This document shows, piece by piece, positions 47,112 to 55,941 of a DNA stretch of 64,000 nt. The notes beneath the pieces are model-generated. The model did no database searches. It was not told the origin of the DNA and was given only the letters and a program-made list of their open reading frames with translations. The stretch is from Sphingobium yanoikuyae (lineage in GTDB: Bacteria > Pseudomonadota > Alphaproteobacteria > Sphingomonadales > Sphingomonadaceae), in the NCBI RefSeq assembly GCF_034424525.1, contig NZ_CP139979.1, forward strand, positions 4,301,501-4,365,500, written 5' to 3'. How positions within the stretch are numbered: the stretch's first letter is position 1; each line of letters starts with the position of its first letter. Both the position numbers and the translations under genes were made by a program.

Positions 47112-48791
47112 TTACTGCTTGGGCGCCTTGGCCGCTTCCGGTGCGAACAGGTCGCCGAAGAAGTCCGCCTTGTACCATTGCGGCGGAGTGTCGCTATCGG
47201 TCATAACCCGTGCAATGCGATAATTCGCCTCGGCAAAGCGGGCGCCGGCGTCCCAATCGATCTTCTGCGTCATGTCGTCGCCGGGATGGTGATAGGCGCC
47301 GCTCAGAAATTCGCCCCAGGCCTTCTCGCCACCATTGGCATAGCCGGTCGCCAGGAACACGGCGGGCACGCCCTGCTTCACGAACATATAATGGTCCGAC
47401 CGCACGAAGATGGTTTCCTGCGGCATCGGGTCGGCAGCCAGCTTGATCCCCATCGGCGCCACCGCCTTGGCGACGATCGGCCCCAGCGTCGAATGGTCGG
47501 CGCCGAACGCGATCACGTCGGTGAAGGGATAGAGCAGCAGCGGCATGTCGAGGTCGACATTGCCGACGATCTGCTTGCCCGGAACGGTGGGGTGGCGGGC
47601 ATAATAGTCCGCGCCCAGCAGGCCCTTCTCCTCGCCGGTGGAGGCCAGGAAGACGATCGACCGGCGCGGCTTGTTGGGCGACTGGGCCATGGCACGCGCC
47701 ACTTCCAGCATGGTCGCGATGCCGGCGCCATTGTCCAGCGCGCCATTGTTGATGCGGTCGGTATCCGGCTTGTCGCCGGGCTTTGCCGGGCTGATGCCGA
47801 TATGGTCGAGATGCGCCGACAGGACGACATATTCGTCTTTCAGCTTGGGGTCGCTGCCGGGCAGGATGGCGACGACATTGGGGCTGGTCACCCGCTCGCT
47901 GACGCTTTCGACCTGGATCTGGGCAGTCGACTTGAGCGCAAAGCCCTTGGGCTTGCCGCCGGCCTTGTCGGCTTGCTTGCGGATCGCCGCGATGCTGGTC
48001 GGCGCACCGGCGAACACCGCCTGCGCCGCGGCATCGTCCAGGCTGGCGCCGACCCGGATGCCGGGGGCGGCGTCGAACGGCACGCCCTCGGGCGAGACCC
48101 AGGTGAAGTCGGGCTCATCGGCGAACTGGACCATGCGGTTCCAGGGGCGGGCCTTCATCGACTGGAGGGTGCCGATGGACAGCATGCCGATCGCGCCATG
48201 CGCCTCGGCGATCTTGCCCTTGGTGGCGGACAGATGCGCGCCTTCCTCGCTCGGCAGGCCTTTGGGATAGCCGCGCAGGGTGACGACGATCTTCCCCTTC
48301 ACGTCCAGCCCGGCATAGTCGTTGAGGCCGAGCCGCGCATTTTCCAGGCCATAGCCCACGAACACCAAAGGTGCCGACACGTCCAGCTTGGGCTCGGCCG
48401 CGTTCATGCCGATCAGCACGTCGCCGGCATGGGTGAAGCTTTTGCTGCCGGCCGGACCGGTGACGGTCAGCGTGCCCGGCGTCCTGGCGCGCTCGGTCTT
48501 CTGGAAGCCGATGCGCTGCAGCCAGCTTCCGTTGTCGCCGGCGGGCTTGAGGCCCAGACCATCGAACTGGCTGGCGACATAGCGGGCAGCGATTTCATGG
48601 CCTTCGCTACCGGTGTCGCGCCCTTTCAGCAGGTCCTCGGCCAGGAATTCGACATGGGCGCGCACCGCTGCGGCCGAGAAGGTCGGCGCATCGGCTGCGG
48701 CCGGGGCAGGGGCCGTGGCGGCGGTCTGGGCGGGCAGGGTGGCGGGCAGCACAAGGGCGGCGGTGGCGGCCAGCAGGGCCAGGCGTTTCAT
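47112..48791 (-). CDS. Exported M28 family aminopeptidase
   Basis: Zinc peptidase of 559 residues. It has a signal peptide ([19 protein letters not shown]), a protease-associated (PA) domain in the middle ([19 protein letters not shown] to about residue 215), and an M28 catalytic domain with LSAHLDHIG (His, Asp), [17 protein letters not shown] (Asp), [13 protein letters not shown] (Glu-Glu) and a late [16 protein letters not shown] (His). It releases amino acids from peptides in the periplasm or outside. The gene is divergent from the M16 peptidase, with 186 bases between. Confidence 0.9.
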   Translation of the reverse strand: MKRLALLAATAALVLPATLPAQTAATAPAPAAADAPTFSAAAVRAHVEFLAEDLLKGRDTGSEGHEIAARYVASQFDGLGLKPAGDNGSWLQRIGFQKTERARTPGTLTVTGPAGSKSFTHAGDVLIGMNAAEPKLDVSAPLVFVGYGLENARLGLNDYAGLDVKGKIVVTLRGYPKGLPSEEGAHLSATKGKIAEAHGAIGMLSIGTLQSMKARPWNRMVQFADEPDFTWVSPEGVPFDAAPGIRVGASLDDAAAQAVFAGAPTSIAAIRKQADKAGGKPKGFALKSTAQIQVESVSERVTSPNVVAILPGSDPKLKDEYVVLSAHLDHIGISPAKPGDKPDTDRINNGALDNGAGIATMLEVARAMAQSPNKPRRSIVFLASTGEEKGLLGADYYARHPTVPGKQIVGNVDLDMPLLLYPFTDVIAFGADHSTLGPIVAKAVAPMGIKLAADPMPQETIFVRSDHYMFVKQGVPAVFLATGYANGGEKAWGEFLSGAYHHPGDDMTQKIDWDAGARFAEANYRIARVMTDSDTPPQWYKADFFGDLFAPEAAKAPKQ

Positions 48792-48977
48792 GGGATCGGG
48801 GACTTTCCGTCTCTATGGATGATGGCGTGCAGACTTGCCGCTGCGCCCCGTCGCTGTCCAGCCTCCGCTTGTCGATATCATGCGTATTGCACCGCTATCA
48901 CGCCCCGCTATGCTGCGCGCCATCGCGGCGGGGTCCGTCCCGACCGCATCGACTGCCCTCCTGTCCTAGAGGTCTTC

Positions 48978-51863
48978 ATGATCCTTACCCGCATGTCCCG
49001 CCGGCTTCCCCTGATGCTCGGCCTGTCCGCGCTTGCGTTCGCGCCGCTTGGTTCCGCCGCGCAGGCCGCCCCGGCCGCTGCTGCCGCCGCGCCCGCGCCG
49101 CTCTCCAGCCTCGTGTCGGCGGTGGACATCCCCTATCAGGAATTTCGCCTGCCCAACGGTCTGCGGGTCATCGTCCATACCGATCGCAAAGCGCCGATCG
49201 TCGCCGTCTCGGTCTGGTATCATGTCGGCTCGCGCTTCGAGCCTGCGGGCAAGACCGGCTTTGCCCATCTGTTCGAACATCTGATGTTCTACGGCTCGGA
49301 AAATGCCGACGGTCCCTTCTTCGGCCGTCTGGAGGATATCGGCGCCACCGACTGGAACGGCACGACCTGGTTCGACCGCACCAATTATTTCGAGACGGTG
49401 CCGACCGGCGCGCTCGATCGCGCACTGTTTCTGGAATCCGACCGCATGGGCCATCTGCTCGGCGCCGTGACCCAGACCAAGCTCGATGCCCAGCGCGGGG
49501 TCGTCCAGAATGAAAAGCGCATGGGCGAGAATGAGCCCTATGGCCTGGTCGAATATGCCCAGCTTGCCGGCATGCTGCCCGAAGGCCATCCCTATCGCCA
49601 CTCGACCATCGGCTCGATGGCGGATCTGAACGCGGCCAGCCTGACCGACGTCCAGAGCTGGTTCAAGACGCACTATGGCCCTAACAATGCCACGCTGGTG
49701 CTGGCCGGCGACATCGACGTGCCGACCGCCAGGGCGAAGGTCGAAAAATGGTTCGGCAACATCGCGTCGGGCCCGGCGCCGCAGGATGTCGACGCGACCG
49801 TGCCGACGCTCGACAAGGATGTGGAAAAGGTGATGCACGACAATGTCGCTGCCACCCGCCTTTACCGCAACTGGATCGTCCCCGGCGTCAACTCGCCCGA
49901 CCTGCAGCAGCTTGACCTTGCCCTCTCGGTGTTCGGCGGCCTCGGCTCCTCGCGCCTCGACAATATCCTGGTCCGCGACGAGAAGGTGGCGGTCGCGGTC
50001 AAGGCCAGCATCCAGCCGTTCGAAAAGCTGTCGATGGTCGAGATTACCGTCGACGTGAAGCCGGGCCAGGATCCGGTCGCCGTGGGCAAGCGGCTTGACG
50101 CGCTGCTCGCCGACTATCTCGCCAAGGGGCCGAGTGCGGACGAGGTGCTGCGCGCCGCGACCCAGCAGCTATCCGGCACGATCGGCGGCCTCGAAAAGGT
50201 CGGCGGCTTCTCGGGCAAGGCGGTGACCCTGGCCGAAGGCGCGGTCTATTCCGATGATCCCGGCAAATATAAGAAGGATCTCGCCATCTATGCCGCCGCG
50301 ACGCCCGCCAGCGTCTCGGCCGCCGCGCGCAAATGGCTGGGCCGCCCGGTCTTCCGCCTGACCGTGTCGCCGGGCGAACGCTCGGCGCAGGATAATGCGC
50401 TCGCCGGCAATGCGCCTTCGGGCAGCGCGACCATGCATCCCGCCCATTTCCGCGATCCCAATGGCCCCGCGCCCAAGGCCGGCACGCCCCCGCCGCCGAC
50501 CAAGGTTGCCGAGCCGCCGATCGAGCCGGTCAAGGATCTGGTCTTCCCGCCGGTCGAGCGCGCGAAGCTGTCCAACGGCATGTCGGTCGTCTTCTCGCGC
50601 CGCGCCACCGTGCCGGTGGTGAAGGTTTCGGTCGCCTTCGACGCGGGCAATGCCGCCGACAACCGGCAGAAGCTCGGCACCGCCGCGCTCACCACTGCCC
50701 TGCTCGACGAAGGCACCACCAGCCGCAACTCGGTGCAGATTTCCGAGGAGCAGGAACGTCTGGGCGCCGGCATCAGCGCGGCCAACAGCATGGATGCGAC
50801 CAATGTCGGCCTCTATGCGCTCAAGCCCAATCTCGACGCCTCGCTCGGCCTGCTCGCCGACATCATCCGCAACCCCGCCTTCGATCCCAAGGAAGTGGAG
50901 CGGTTGCGCAGCCAGATGCTGACCCGCATCGCCGCGGAAAAGACCCAGCCCATGGCCATCGCCCAGCGCATGCTGCCGCCGATGCTCTATGGCCAGGCCC
51001 ATCCCTATGGCATTCCCTTCACCGGCTCGGGCACCGAAAGCGGGGTGAAGGCGGTGACGCGCGCCGATCTGGTCGCCTTCCATGACACATGGATGCGCCC
51101 CGACAATGCGACCATCTTCGCGACCGGCGACACGACGCTGGCCGAACTGCTGCCGCTGCTCGAAAAGCGCTTCGGCGACTGGAAGGCGCCGAGCATGGCC
51201 AAGGGCGCCAAGCTGTTCCGCATGGACCGCATGATGCGCCCGTCGCGCATCGTCCTCATCGACAAGCCGCAAAGCCCGCAGTCGATGATCCTCGCCGGCC
51301 AGCTCACCAACAAGTCGGGCACCGACAATCCGGTCACCCTCATCACCGCGAACGAGGTGCTGGGTGGCAGCACCACCTCGCGCCTGACCATGGACCTGCG
51401 CGAGGCGAAGGGCTGGGCCTATGGCGCGGGCACTGGCATGCCCGGCGTCAAGGAAACCATCCCGCTGCTGGTCTATGCCCCGGTCCAGACCGACAAGACC
51501 GGCGAATCGATCATCGCCGCGCGCCAGGACATCAAGGATTTCCTGACCAGCAAGGGCACGACCCAGGCGGAGCGCGACCAGACGATCAACGGCCAGATCC
51601 TGTCGCTGCCCGGCAGCTTCGAAACCTCGTCCGACCTGCTCTCGGCGATGATGCGCAACAATCTGCTCGGCCGGCCCGACGACTATTACGCCACCCTGCC
51701 GGCAACCTATCGCGCCATCACCGCGGCGCAGATGGATCAGGCCGCGCGCGAGGCGATCAATCCCGATCGGCTGATCTGGGTCGTGGTCGGCGATGCGAAA
51801 TTGGTGAAGCCCCAGCTTGACGCGGTCGGCCTGCCGGTGGAAATGGGCACATTGGCTGATTGA
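48978..51863 (+). CDS. Exported M16 family zinc peptidase, two-domain
   Basis: Large M16 (insulinase/pitrilysin-like) peptidase of 961 residues with a signal peptide (LGLSALAFAPLGSAAQA). The inverted zinc motif FAHLFEHLMFYGSE (HxxEH) is in the N-terminal M16 domain, with the third ligand likely Glu in VVQNEKRMGENEPYG. The second M16 copy begins after a Pro-rich linker (PPPPTKVAEPP, about residue 510) and lacks an HxxEH, as is usual. The start is at 48978, with AGAGG upstream; the frame is open far upstream across the M28 gene but is antisense there. Divergent from M28. Confidence 0.92.
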   Translation: MILTRMSRRLPLMLGLSALAFAPLGSAAQAAPAAAAAAPAPLSSLVSAVDIPYQEFRLPNGLRVIVHTDRKAPIVAVSVWYHVGSRFEPAGKTGFAHLFEHLMFYGSENADGPFFGRLEDIGATDWNGTTWFDRTNYFETVPTGALDRALFLESDRMGHLLGAVTQTKLDAQRGVVQNEKRMGENEPYGLVEYAQLAGMLPEGHPYRHSTIGSMADLNAASLTDVQSWFKTHYGPNNATLVLAGDIDVPTARAKVEKWFGNIASGPAPQDVDATVPTLDKDVEKVMHDNVAATRLYRNWIVPGVNSPDLQQLDLALSVFGGLGSSRLDNILVRDEKVAVAVKASIQPFEKLSMVEITVDVKPGQDPVAVGKRLDALLADYLAKGPSADEVLRAATQQLSGTIGGLEKVGGFSGKAVTLAEGAVYSDDPGKYKKDLAIYAAATPASVSAAARKWLGRPVFRLTVSPGERSAQDNALAGNAPSGSATMHPAHFRDPNGPAPKAGTPPPPTKVAEPPIEPVKDLVFPPVERAKLSNGMSVVFSRRATVPVVKVSVAFDAGNAADNRQKLGTAALTTALLDEGTTSRNSVQISEEQERLGAGISAANSMDATNVGLYALKPNLDASLGLLADIIRNPAFDPKEVERLRSQMLTRIAAEKTQPMAIAQRMLPPMLYGQAHPYGIPFTGSGTESGVKAVTRADLVAFHDTWMRPDNATIFATGDTTLAELLPLLEKRFGDWKAPSMAKGAKLFRMDRMMRPSRIVLIDKPQSPQSMILAGQLTNKSGTDNPVTLITANEVLGGSTTSRLTMDLREAKGWAYGAGTGMPGVKETIPLLVYAPVQTDKTGESIIAARQDIKDFLTSKGTTQAERDQTINGQILSLPGSFETSSDLLSAMMRNNLLGRPDDYYATLPATYRAITAAQMDQAAREAINPDRLIWVVVGDAKLVKPQLDAVGLPVEMGTLAD

Positions 51864-51886
51864 CGCTAACGTAAAGGAGAAGTGAG

Positions 51887-52189
51887 ATGGCTGCAGTGGA
51901 TGGTGCCTATGATTGCGTGGCTAAGACCCCGCTGGGCGAACAGACCGGCGTGTTCACCGTGATCAGCACGGGCGACCGTTTCAACGGCACCTTTGCCGGC
52001 ATGATGGGCTCGCTCGACGTCAAGGATGGCGTGGTCGCCGGCAACAAGCTGACCTGGAAGATGGAAATGACCATCCCCATGCCGATGACGCTGGAATGCG
52101 AAGCCGAAATCACCGGCGAAAGCCTGACCGGCACGATGCAGCTCGGCGCCTTTGGTGCCGCGCCCTTCACCGGCACGCGTCGCGCATAA
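51887..52189 (+). CDS. Small hypothetical beta-rich protein
   Basis: Protein of 100 residues without a signal peptide. It is an alternation of short strands: YDCVAKTPLGEQTGVFTVIS, FNGTFAGMMGSLDV, LTWKMEMTIPMPMTLECEAEI and LTGTMQLGAFGAAPFTGTR, suggesting a beta-barrel/lipocalin-like small domain. I do not recognise a function. The start has AAGGAGAAG a few bases upstream and lies 23 bases after the M16 stop, so the two may be co-transcribed. A hairpin (52199-52228) follows. Confidence 0.6.
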   Translation: MAAVDGAYDCVAKTPLGEQTGVFTVISTGDRFNGTFAGMMGSLDVKDGVVAGNKLTWKMEMTIPMPMTLECEAEITGESLTGTMQLGAFGAAPFTGTRRA

Positions 52190-52198
52190 TCCCGATCA

Positions 52199-52228
52199 GT
52201 TGCGGCCCGGTTCACGCCGGGCCGCAAC
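52199..52228 (+). terminator. Hairpin after the small beta-rich protein
   Basis: Perfect 12-base stem GTTGCGGCCCGG / CCGGGCCGCAAC with a TTCACG loop, ten bases beyond the stop. There is no T-run. Confidence 0.5.
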
Positions 52229-52264
52229 CGACATTACCAAAAATTCATGGCCGGCCCGTTGCAC

Positions 52265-52287
52265 TATAAAATTAGTTAGCTATCTAA
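52265..52287 (+). promoter_or_regulatory. Promoter-operator of MarR-controlled efflux operon
   Basis: TATAAA (52265-52270) is a likely -10 box, overlapping the near-perfect palindrome TTAGTTAGCTATCTAA (52272-52287) with core TAGCTA. It lies six bases before the marR GTG start, a position that suits autorepression. No convincing -35 was found. Confidence 0.65.
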
Positions 52288-52293
52288 GCGTTC

Positions 52294-52743
52294 GTGAATC
52301 GGACCGAACTTCAGCGCGCCCTGGCGCATAATATGCCGCAGATCGCGCGCCTCTGGCGCCAGCTTGCCGATTCCACCCTGGCCGAATTCGGCGTCTCCAA
52401 TTCCGCTGGCTGGTGTCTTCTCTATCTCGACCGGCTGGGCGCCGACGTGCGCCAGATCGAATTGGCCGACGTTCTGGGCATCACCCAGCCGTCGCTGGTC
52501 CGCACCCTCGACCATCTTCAGGCCGCCGCCCTGATCGAGCGCACCCCCAATCCCGAGGATCGCCGGTCCAACTGCCTGTCGCTCACCACTTCCGGCCGCG
52601 ACCTTGTCGGCCGCATCGAAACGCGGCTCAGCAACATGCGCAACGACCTGCTCGATGGTGTGCCAGAGGCGGATATCGAGACGGCGGTCAATCTGTTAGA
52701 ACTGCTGCGACGCCGTATCGGGGAGCGCCGGGGCCAGTCATGA
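52294..52743 (+). CDS. MarR family transcriptional regulator
   Basis: Winged-helix regulator of 149 residues. The DNA-binding helix is LADVLGITQPSLVRTLDHLQAAALIERTPNPEDRRSNCLSL, with the wing around ERTPNPEDRRS and the family's dimer helices at both ends. The start is GTG at 52294 with little ribosome site, possibly leaderless or nearly so. The palindrome just upstream is its probable operator, so it likely represses its own operon. The stop overlaps the start of the FUSC gene (ATGA), and the ligand may be an aromatic or phenolic compound by analogy with other operons of this layout. Confidence 0.9.
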   Translation: MNRTELQRALAHNMPQIARLWRQLADSTLAEFGVSNSAGWCLLYLDRLGADVRQIELADVLGITQPSLVRTLDHLQAAALIERTPNPEDRRSNCLSLTTSGRDLVGRIETRLSNMRNDLLDGVPEADIETAVNLLELLRRRIGERRGQS

Positions 52744-54830
52744 AAAAGGCCGCTTTGTCAGCCTGGAGCGAGCGCCTCGGCGTTCCCGCCGCGCTATTCT
52801 CGCTCAAATGTTTCCTGGCGGCGATGCTGGCCCTTTATGTGGCGCTCAGCATTGGCCTGGAACGTCCCTATTGGGCCTTCCTCACCTCCTATATCGTCGC
52901 CCAGCCGCTCGCCGGCGCGGTGATTTCCAAGGCGATCTTCCGCGCCATCGGCACCATCGTCGGCGCCGCCTTCTCGGTCGCGATCGTCCCGCCGCTGGTG
53001 AATTCGCCCGAACTGCTGACCCTTGCCATGGCCGCCTGGCTGGCGCTCTGCGTCTTCGTCTCGCTGCTCGATCGCACGCCGCGCTCCTACATGTTCGTGC
53101 TGGCCGGCTACAGCGCCTGCCTGATCGTCTTCCCCGACGTCGACTCGCCCCAGACCATCTTCACCGTCGCCACCCTGCGCGTGCAGGAAATCTGGATCGG
53201 CATCGCCTGCGGCAGCATCGTCCATGGCGTCGTCCTGCCCGGCTCGATCACCGGCAACCTCTTCGCCCGCGTCGAAGCCATGCTGCGCGACGCCGAACGC
53301 TGGTCGCGCGACGCGATCGCGACCGATCCGGTGCCCGGCCTTGATGCCGAACGCCGCCGCCTGGCGCAGGACGTCACCGAACTGCACCAGATGTCGATCC
53401 ATCTGCCCTTCGACATCGGCCGCCTCGCGCCGCGTGTTCGCACCGTGCGCGCGATGCAGGACCAGCTCTCGCTGCTGCTGCCGCTCGGCGCCGCGGTGGA
53501 GGATCGGCTGGCCATGCTGAAACAGGCCAATGGCGGCATCGTCCCGGCCCAGGTCGAACAGCTGATCGCCGATGCGCGCGGCTGGCTCGATCATCCCGGC
53601 ACCGACAGCGCCACCCGCGCCGCCGGCGCCCAGGCGCTGATCGACCGCTGCGCCGCGCTCGAACCGGCGGCCGACAGCGATATGGACTGGGCCGGCATGA
53701 TGCGGCTCAGTCTCTATTCCCGCCTCGGCACGCTGATCGCGGTCCATCGCGACTGCCGCGACCTGTTCGACCAGATGCTGACCCACAGCCGCAGCCCGGT
53801 GACGCCGCGTGTCGCCGAACTGCTGGAGGGGCGCCGCAACCGCGAACTGCATCGCGACTATGCCGGCGCCGCGCGCGGCGCCTTCGCTGCCTTCATGACG
53901 GTGACGATCGGCTGTGCCTTGTGGATCGGCAGCGGCTGGCATGACGGCGGCAGCGCGGTGATGCTGGCCGGCGTCTTCCTTGCCCTCTTCTCCGCGTCGG
54001 ACAATCCGCTCGCCCCGCTCAAGGGCTTCATGATCGGCACGATCATCGCCACCTTCCTCGGCGCCCTCTATGGCTATGCCATCATGCCCCGGCTCGACGG
54101 CTTCGCCATGCTCGCTCTGGCCTATGCGCCGCCGCTGCTGATACTGGGCGCGATGATGGCCTCGCCGCGCTGGATGGGCATTGCCCTGCCGACGCTCCTT
54201 GGCCTGGGCAGTCCGGTGCTGCTCTCCAGTGCCTATGTCAGCGCCTTCGCCTCCTATGTGAACGGCTCGGTGGCACAGCTGGTCGGCATCTGGTTCGCGA
54301 TCATCATGGCCGGCCTGCTGCAATCGGCCGGGGTGGAGCGCGCCGTGCGCCGCACCGTGCGCGCCGGCTGGGCGGATATCGCCACCCGCGCCAACCTCAT
54401 GACCCAGCCCGACGTGCGCGGCTGGATCAACCGGATGCTCGATCGCATCGCGCTGCTCGCCCCACGCCTCGCCGCCATGCGCACCGACAGCGGCAAGCCG
54501 CTCTATGACGCGCTGCGCGACCTGCGCACCGGTGTCGCCATCGGCGAACTGCGCCAGCTCCGGGTCGATCTTCCCTTTGACGAAGGCGCCCCGCTTGGCC
54601 GGGTGCTGGGCGGCGTGGCCGACCATTATCGCCGGCTCGATCCCGATGCGCCGGCCGCGGCCGACCCTGCGCTGCTCGACGATATCGACAGCGCCATCGG
54701 CGACCTTGCCGCCAATCCCGCGCCCTCGGTCCGCCGCGATGCGATCCTGGCGCTGGTCAGCCTGCGCCGTAATCTCTTTGCCGACAGCGCCGGCTATCGC
54801 ATGACCCCCATGACCGGAGTTCCCGCATGA
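52740..54830 (+). CDS. FUSC family inner-membrane efflux protein
   Basis: Inner-membrane protein of 696 residues of the fusaric acid resistance (FUSC/AaeB-like) family. Two sets of about six helices are separated by a long cytoplasmic region (about residues 170 to 380). The first set starts FSLKCFLAAMLALYVALSI and the second around FAAFMTVTIGCALWIGSG, which is the FUSC hallmark of a duplicated membrane half. It exports aromatic or related acids in characterised relatives. Translationally coupled to marR upstream and to the DUF1656 gene downstream. Confidence 0.9.
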   Translation: MKKAALSAWSERLGVPAALFSLKCFLAAMLALYVALSIGLERPYWAFLTSYIVAQPLAGAVISKAIFRAIGTIVGAAFSVAIVPPLVNSPELLTLAMAAWLALCVFVSLLDRTPRSYMFVLAGYSACLIVFPDVDSPQTIFTVATLRVQEIWIGIACGSIVHGVVLPGSITGNLFARVEAMLRDAERWSRDAIATDPVPGLDAERRRLAQDVTELHQMSIHLPFDIGRLAPRVRTVRAMQDQLSLLLPLGAAVEDRLAMLKQANGGIVPAQVEQLIADARGWLDHPGTDSATRAAGAQALIDRCAALEPAADSDMDWAGMMRLSLYSRLGTLIAVHRDCRDLFDQMLTHSRSPVTPRVAELLEGRRNRELHRDYAGAARGAFAAFMTVTIGCALWIGSGWHDGGSAVMLAGVFLALFSASDNPLAPLKGFMIGTIIATFLGALYGYAIMPRLDGFAMLALAYAPPLLILGAMMASPRWMGIALPTLLGLGSPVLLSSAYVSAFASYVNGSVAQLVGIWFAIIMAGLLQSAGVERAVRRTVRAGWADIATRANLMTQPDVRGWINRMLDRIALLAPRLAAMRTDSGKPLYDALRDLRTGVAIGELRQLRVDLPFDEGAPLGRVLGGVADHYRRLDPDAPAAADPALLDDIDSAIGDLAANPAPSVRRDAILALVSLRRNLFADSAGYRMTPMTGVPA

Positions 54831-55042
54831 CCGGCGAATTGTCCATCGACGGGGTCTTCTTCCCCACGCTGCTGGCGCTGGCGCTGGCCGCGCTCATCCT
54901 CACCTATGGCCTCACCCGCCTGATTGCGGCGTTCGGCCTCTACCGCTTTCTTGCCTATCGGGCCCTCGTCGACCTCAGCCTGTTCGTGCTGACGCTCGGG
55001 GGCCTGTCCATTCTCGTTCCGATGCTGGGAATCCGCCTATGA
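54827..55042 (+). CDS. DUF1656 small membrane protein (AaeX-like)
   Basis: Membrane protein of 71 residues of the DUF1656 family, found in FUSC-type efflux operons next to the membrane-fusion protein. It has two hydrophobic segments, LLALALAALILTYGLT and LVDLSLFVLTLGGLSILV. Its ATG overlaps the FUSC stop by four bases and its stop overlaps the HlyD start by four bases. Probably a stabilising or assembly subunit of the efflux complex. Confidence 0.9.
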   Translation: MTGELSIDGVFFPTLLALALAALILTYGLTRLIAAFGLYRFLAYRALVDLSLFVLTLGGLSILVPMLGIRL

Positions 55043-55941
55043 ACCGCCTGACCGGGACGCTGATCCGCAGCGCCGCCACCATCATCATCGTCATCCTCGC
55101 CGTCATCGTCGCCGTGTGGATGTGGAACCATTATGAGCGCAGCCCCTGGACCCGCGACGGCCGCGTGCGCGCCGACGTGGTGCGCGTGACCCCCGATATT
55201 GGCGGCCTCGTCACCTCGGTCGCGGTGCGCGACAATCAGCAGGTGAAGGCGGGCGACCTGCTCTTCGTCATCGACACGCCGCGTTATGCGCTGGCGCTGG
55301 AACAGGCGGAGGCGCAGATCGCCAGCGCCCAGGCGACGCTCGGCCAGGCCCGGCGGGAGGCGACCCGCGATCTGGCGCTGGGCGACCTCGTCGCCAAGGA
55401 AAGCCATGAACAGAATGTCGCCCGCGTCGCCACGGCGCAGGCCGCGCTGGCCGAGGCGCGGAGTGCGCGCGACGCCGCCGCCTTGAACCTCAAGCGCACC
55501 CAGGTCCGCGCCTCGGTCAACGGCGTCGTCACCAATCTCGATCTCCATCCCGGCGACTATCTTGGCGCCGGCACCCAGGCGATGGCGTTGATCGACAGCG
55601 ACAGCCTGCGGGTCGAGGGCTATTTCGAGGAAACCAAGCTGCCTTTGGTCTGCATCGGCGCGCCGGTCACCGTCCGCCTGATGGGCGAGAAGCAGGATCT
55701 GCACGGCAAGGTCGAAAGCATCGCCTATGGCATCAATGACTCGACCCGCAGCGACTCCGGCAATCTCCTGCCCACGGTGGAGCCGACCTTCTCCTGGGTT
55801 CGCCTCGCCCAGCGCATCCCGGTCCGGGTGAAGCTCACCAATGTCCCGGCCAATATCACGCTGATCTCGGGCCGCACCGCCACGGTGACGGTCGAACCGG
55901 CGAAGAAGGATGCCAAGCCGGAAAGCTGCCGCCATGCGTAA
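55039..55941 (+). CDS. HlyD family membrane-fusion protein
   Basis: Periplasmic adaptor of 300 residues. An N-terminal membrane helix (AATIIIVILAVIVAVWMW) precedes a biotinyl-lipoyl-like domain (TPDIGGLVTSVAVRDNQQVKAGDLLFVID), a coiled-coil hairpin (about residues 85 to 150, Ala/Arg/Glu-rich) and the second half of the barrel (SVNGVVTNLDLHPGDYLGAG). It links the FUSC pump to the NodT outer-membrane channel. The stop overlaps the NodT start by eight bases. Confidence 0.92.
   Translation: MNRLTGTLIRSAATIIIVILAVIVAVWMWNHYERSPWTRDGRVRADVVRVTPDIGGLVTSVAVRDNQQVKAGDLLFVIDTPRYALALEQAEAQIASAQATLGQARREATRDLALGDLVAKESHEQNVARVATAQAALAEARSARDAAALNLKRTQVRASVNGVVTNLDLHPGDYLGAGTQAMALIDSDSLRVEGYFEETKLPLVCIGAPVTVRLMGEKQDLHGKVESIAYGINDSTRSDSGNLLPTVEPTFSWVRLAQRIPVRVKLTNVPANITLISGRTATVTVEPAKKDAKPESCRHA

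Noticed and set aside
47178..48977. A very long plus-strand open frame running into the M16 peptidase
   Set aside because: It is antisense to the M28 peptidase; GC-rich codon use opens the frame. The real start of the M16 gene is at 48978, where a signal peptide and ribosome site appear.
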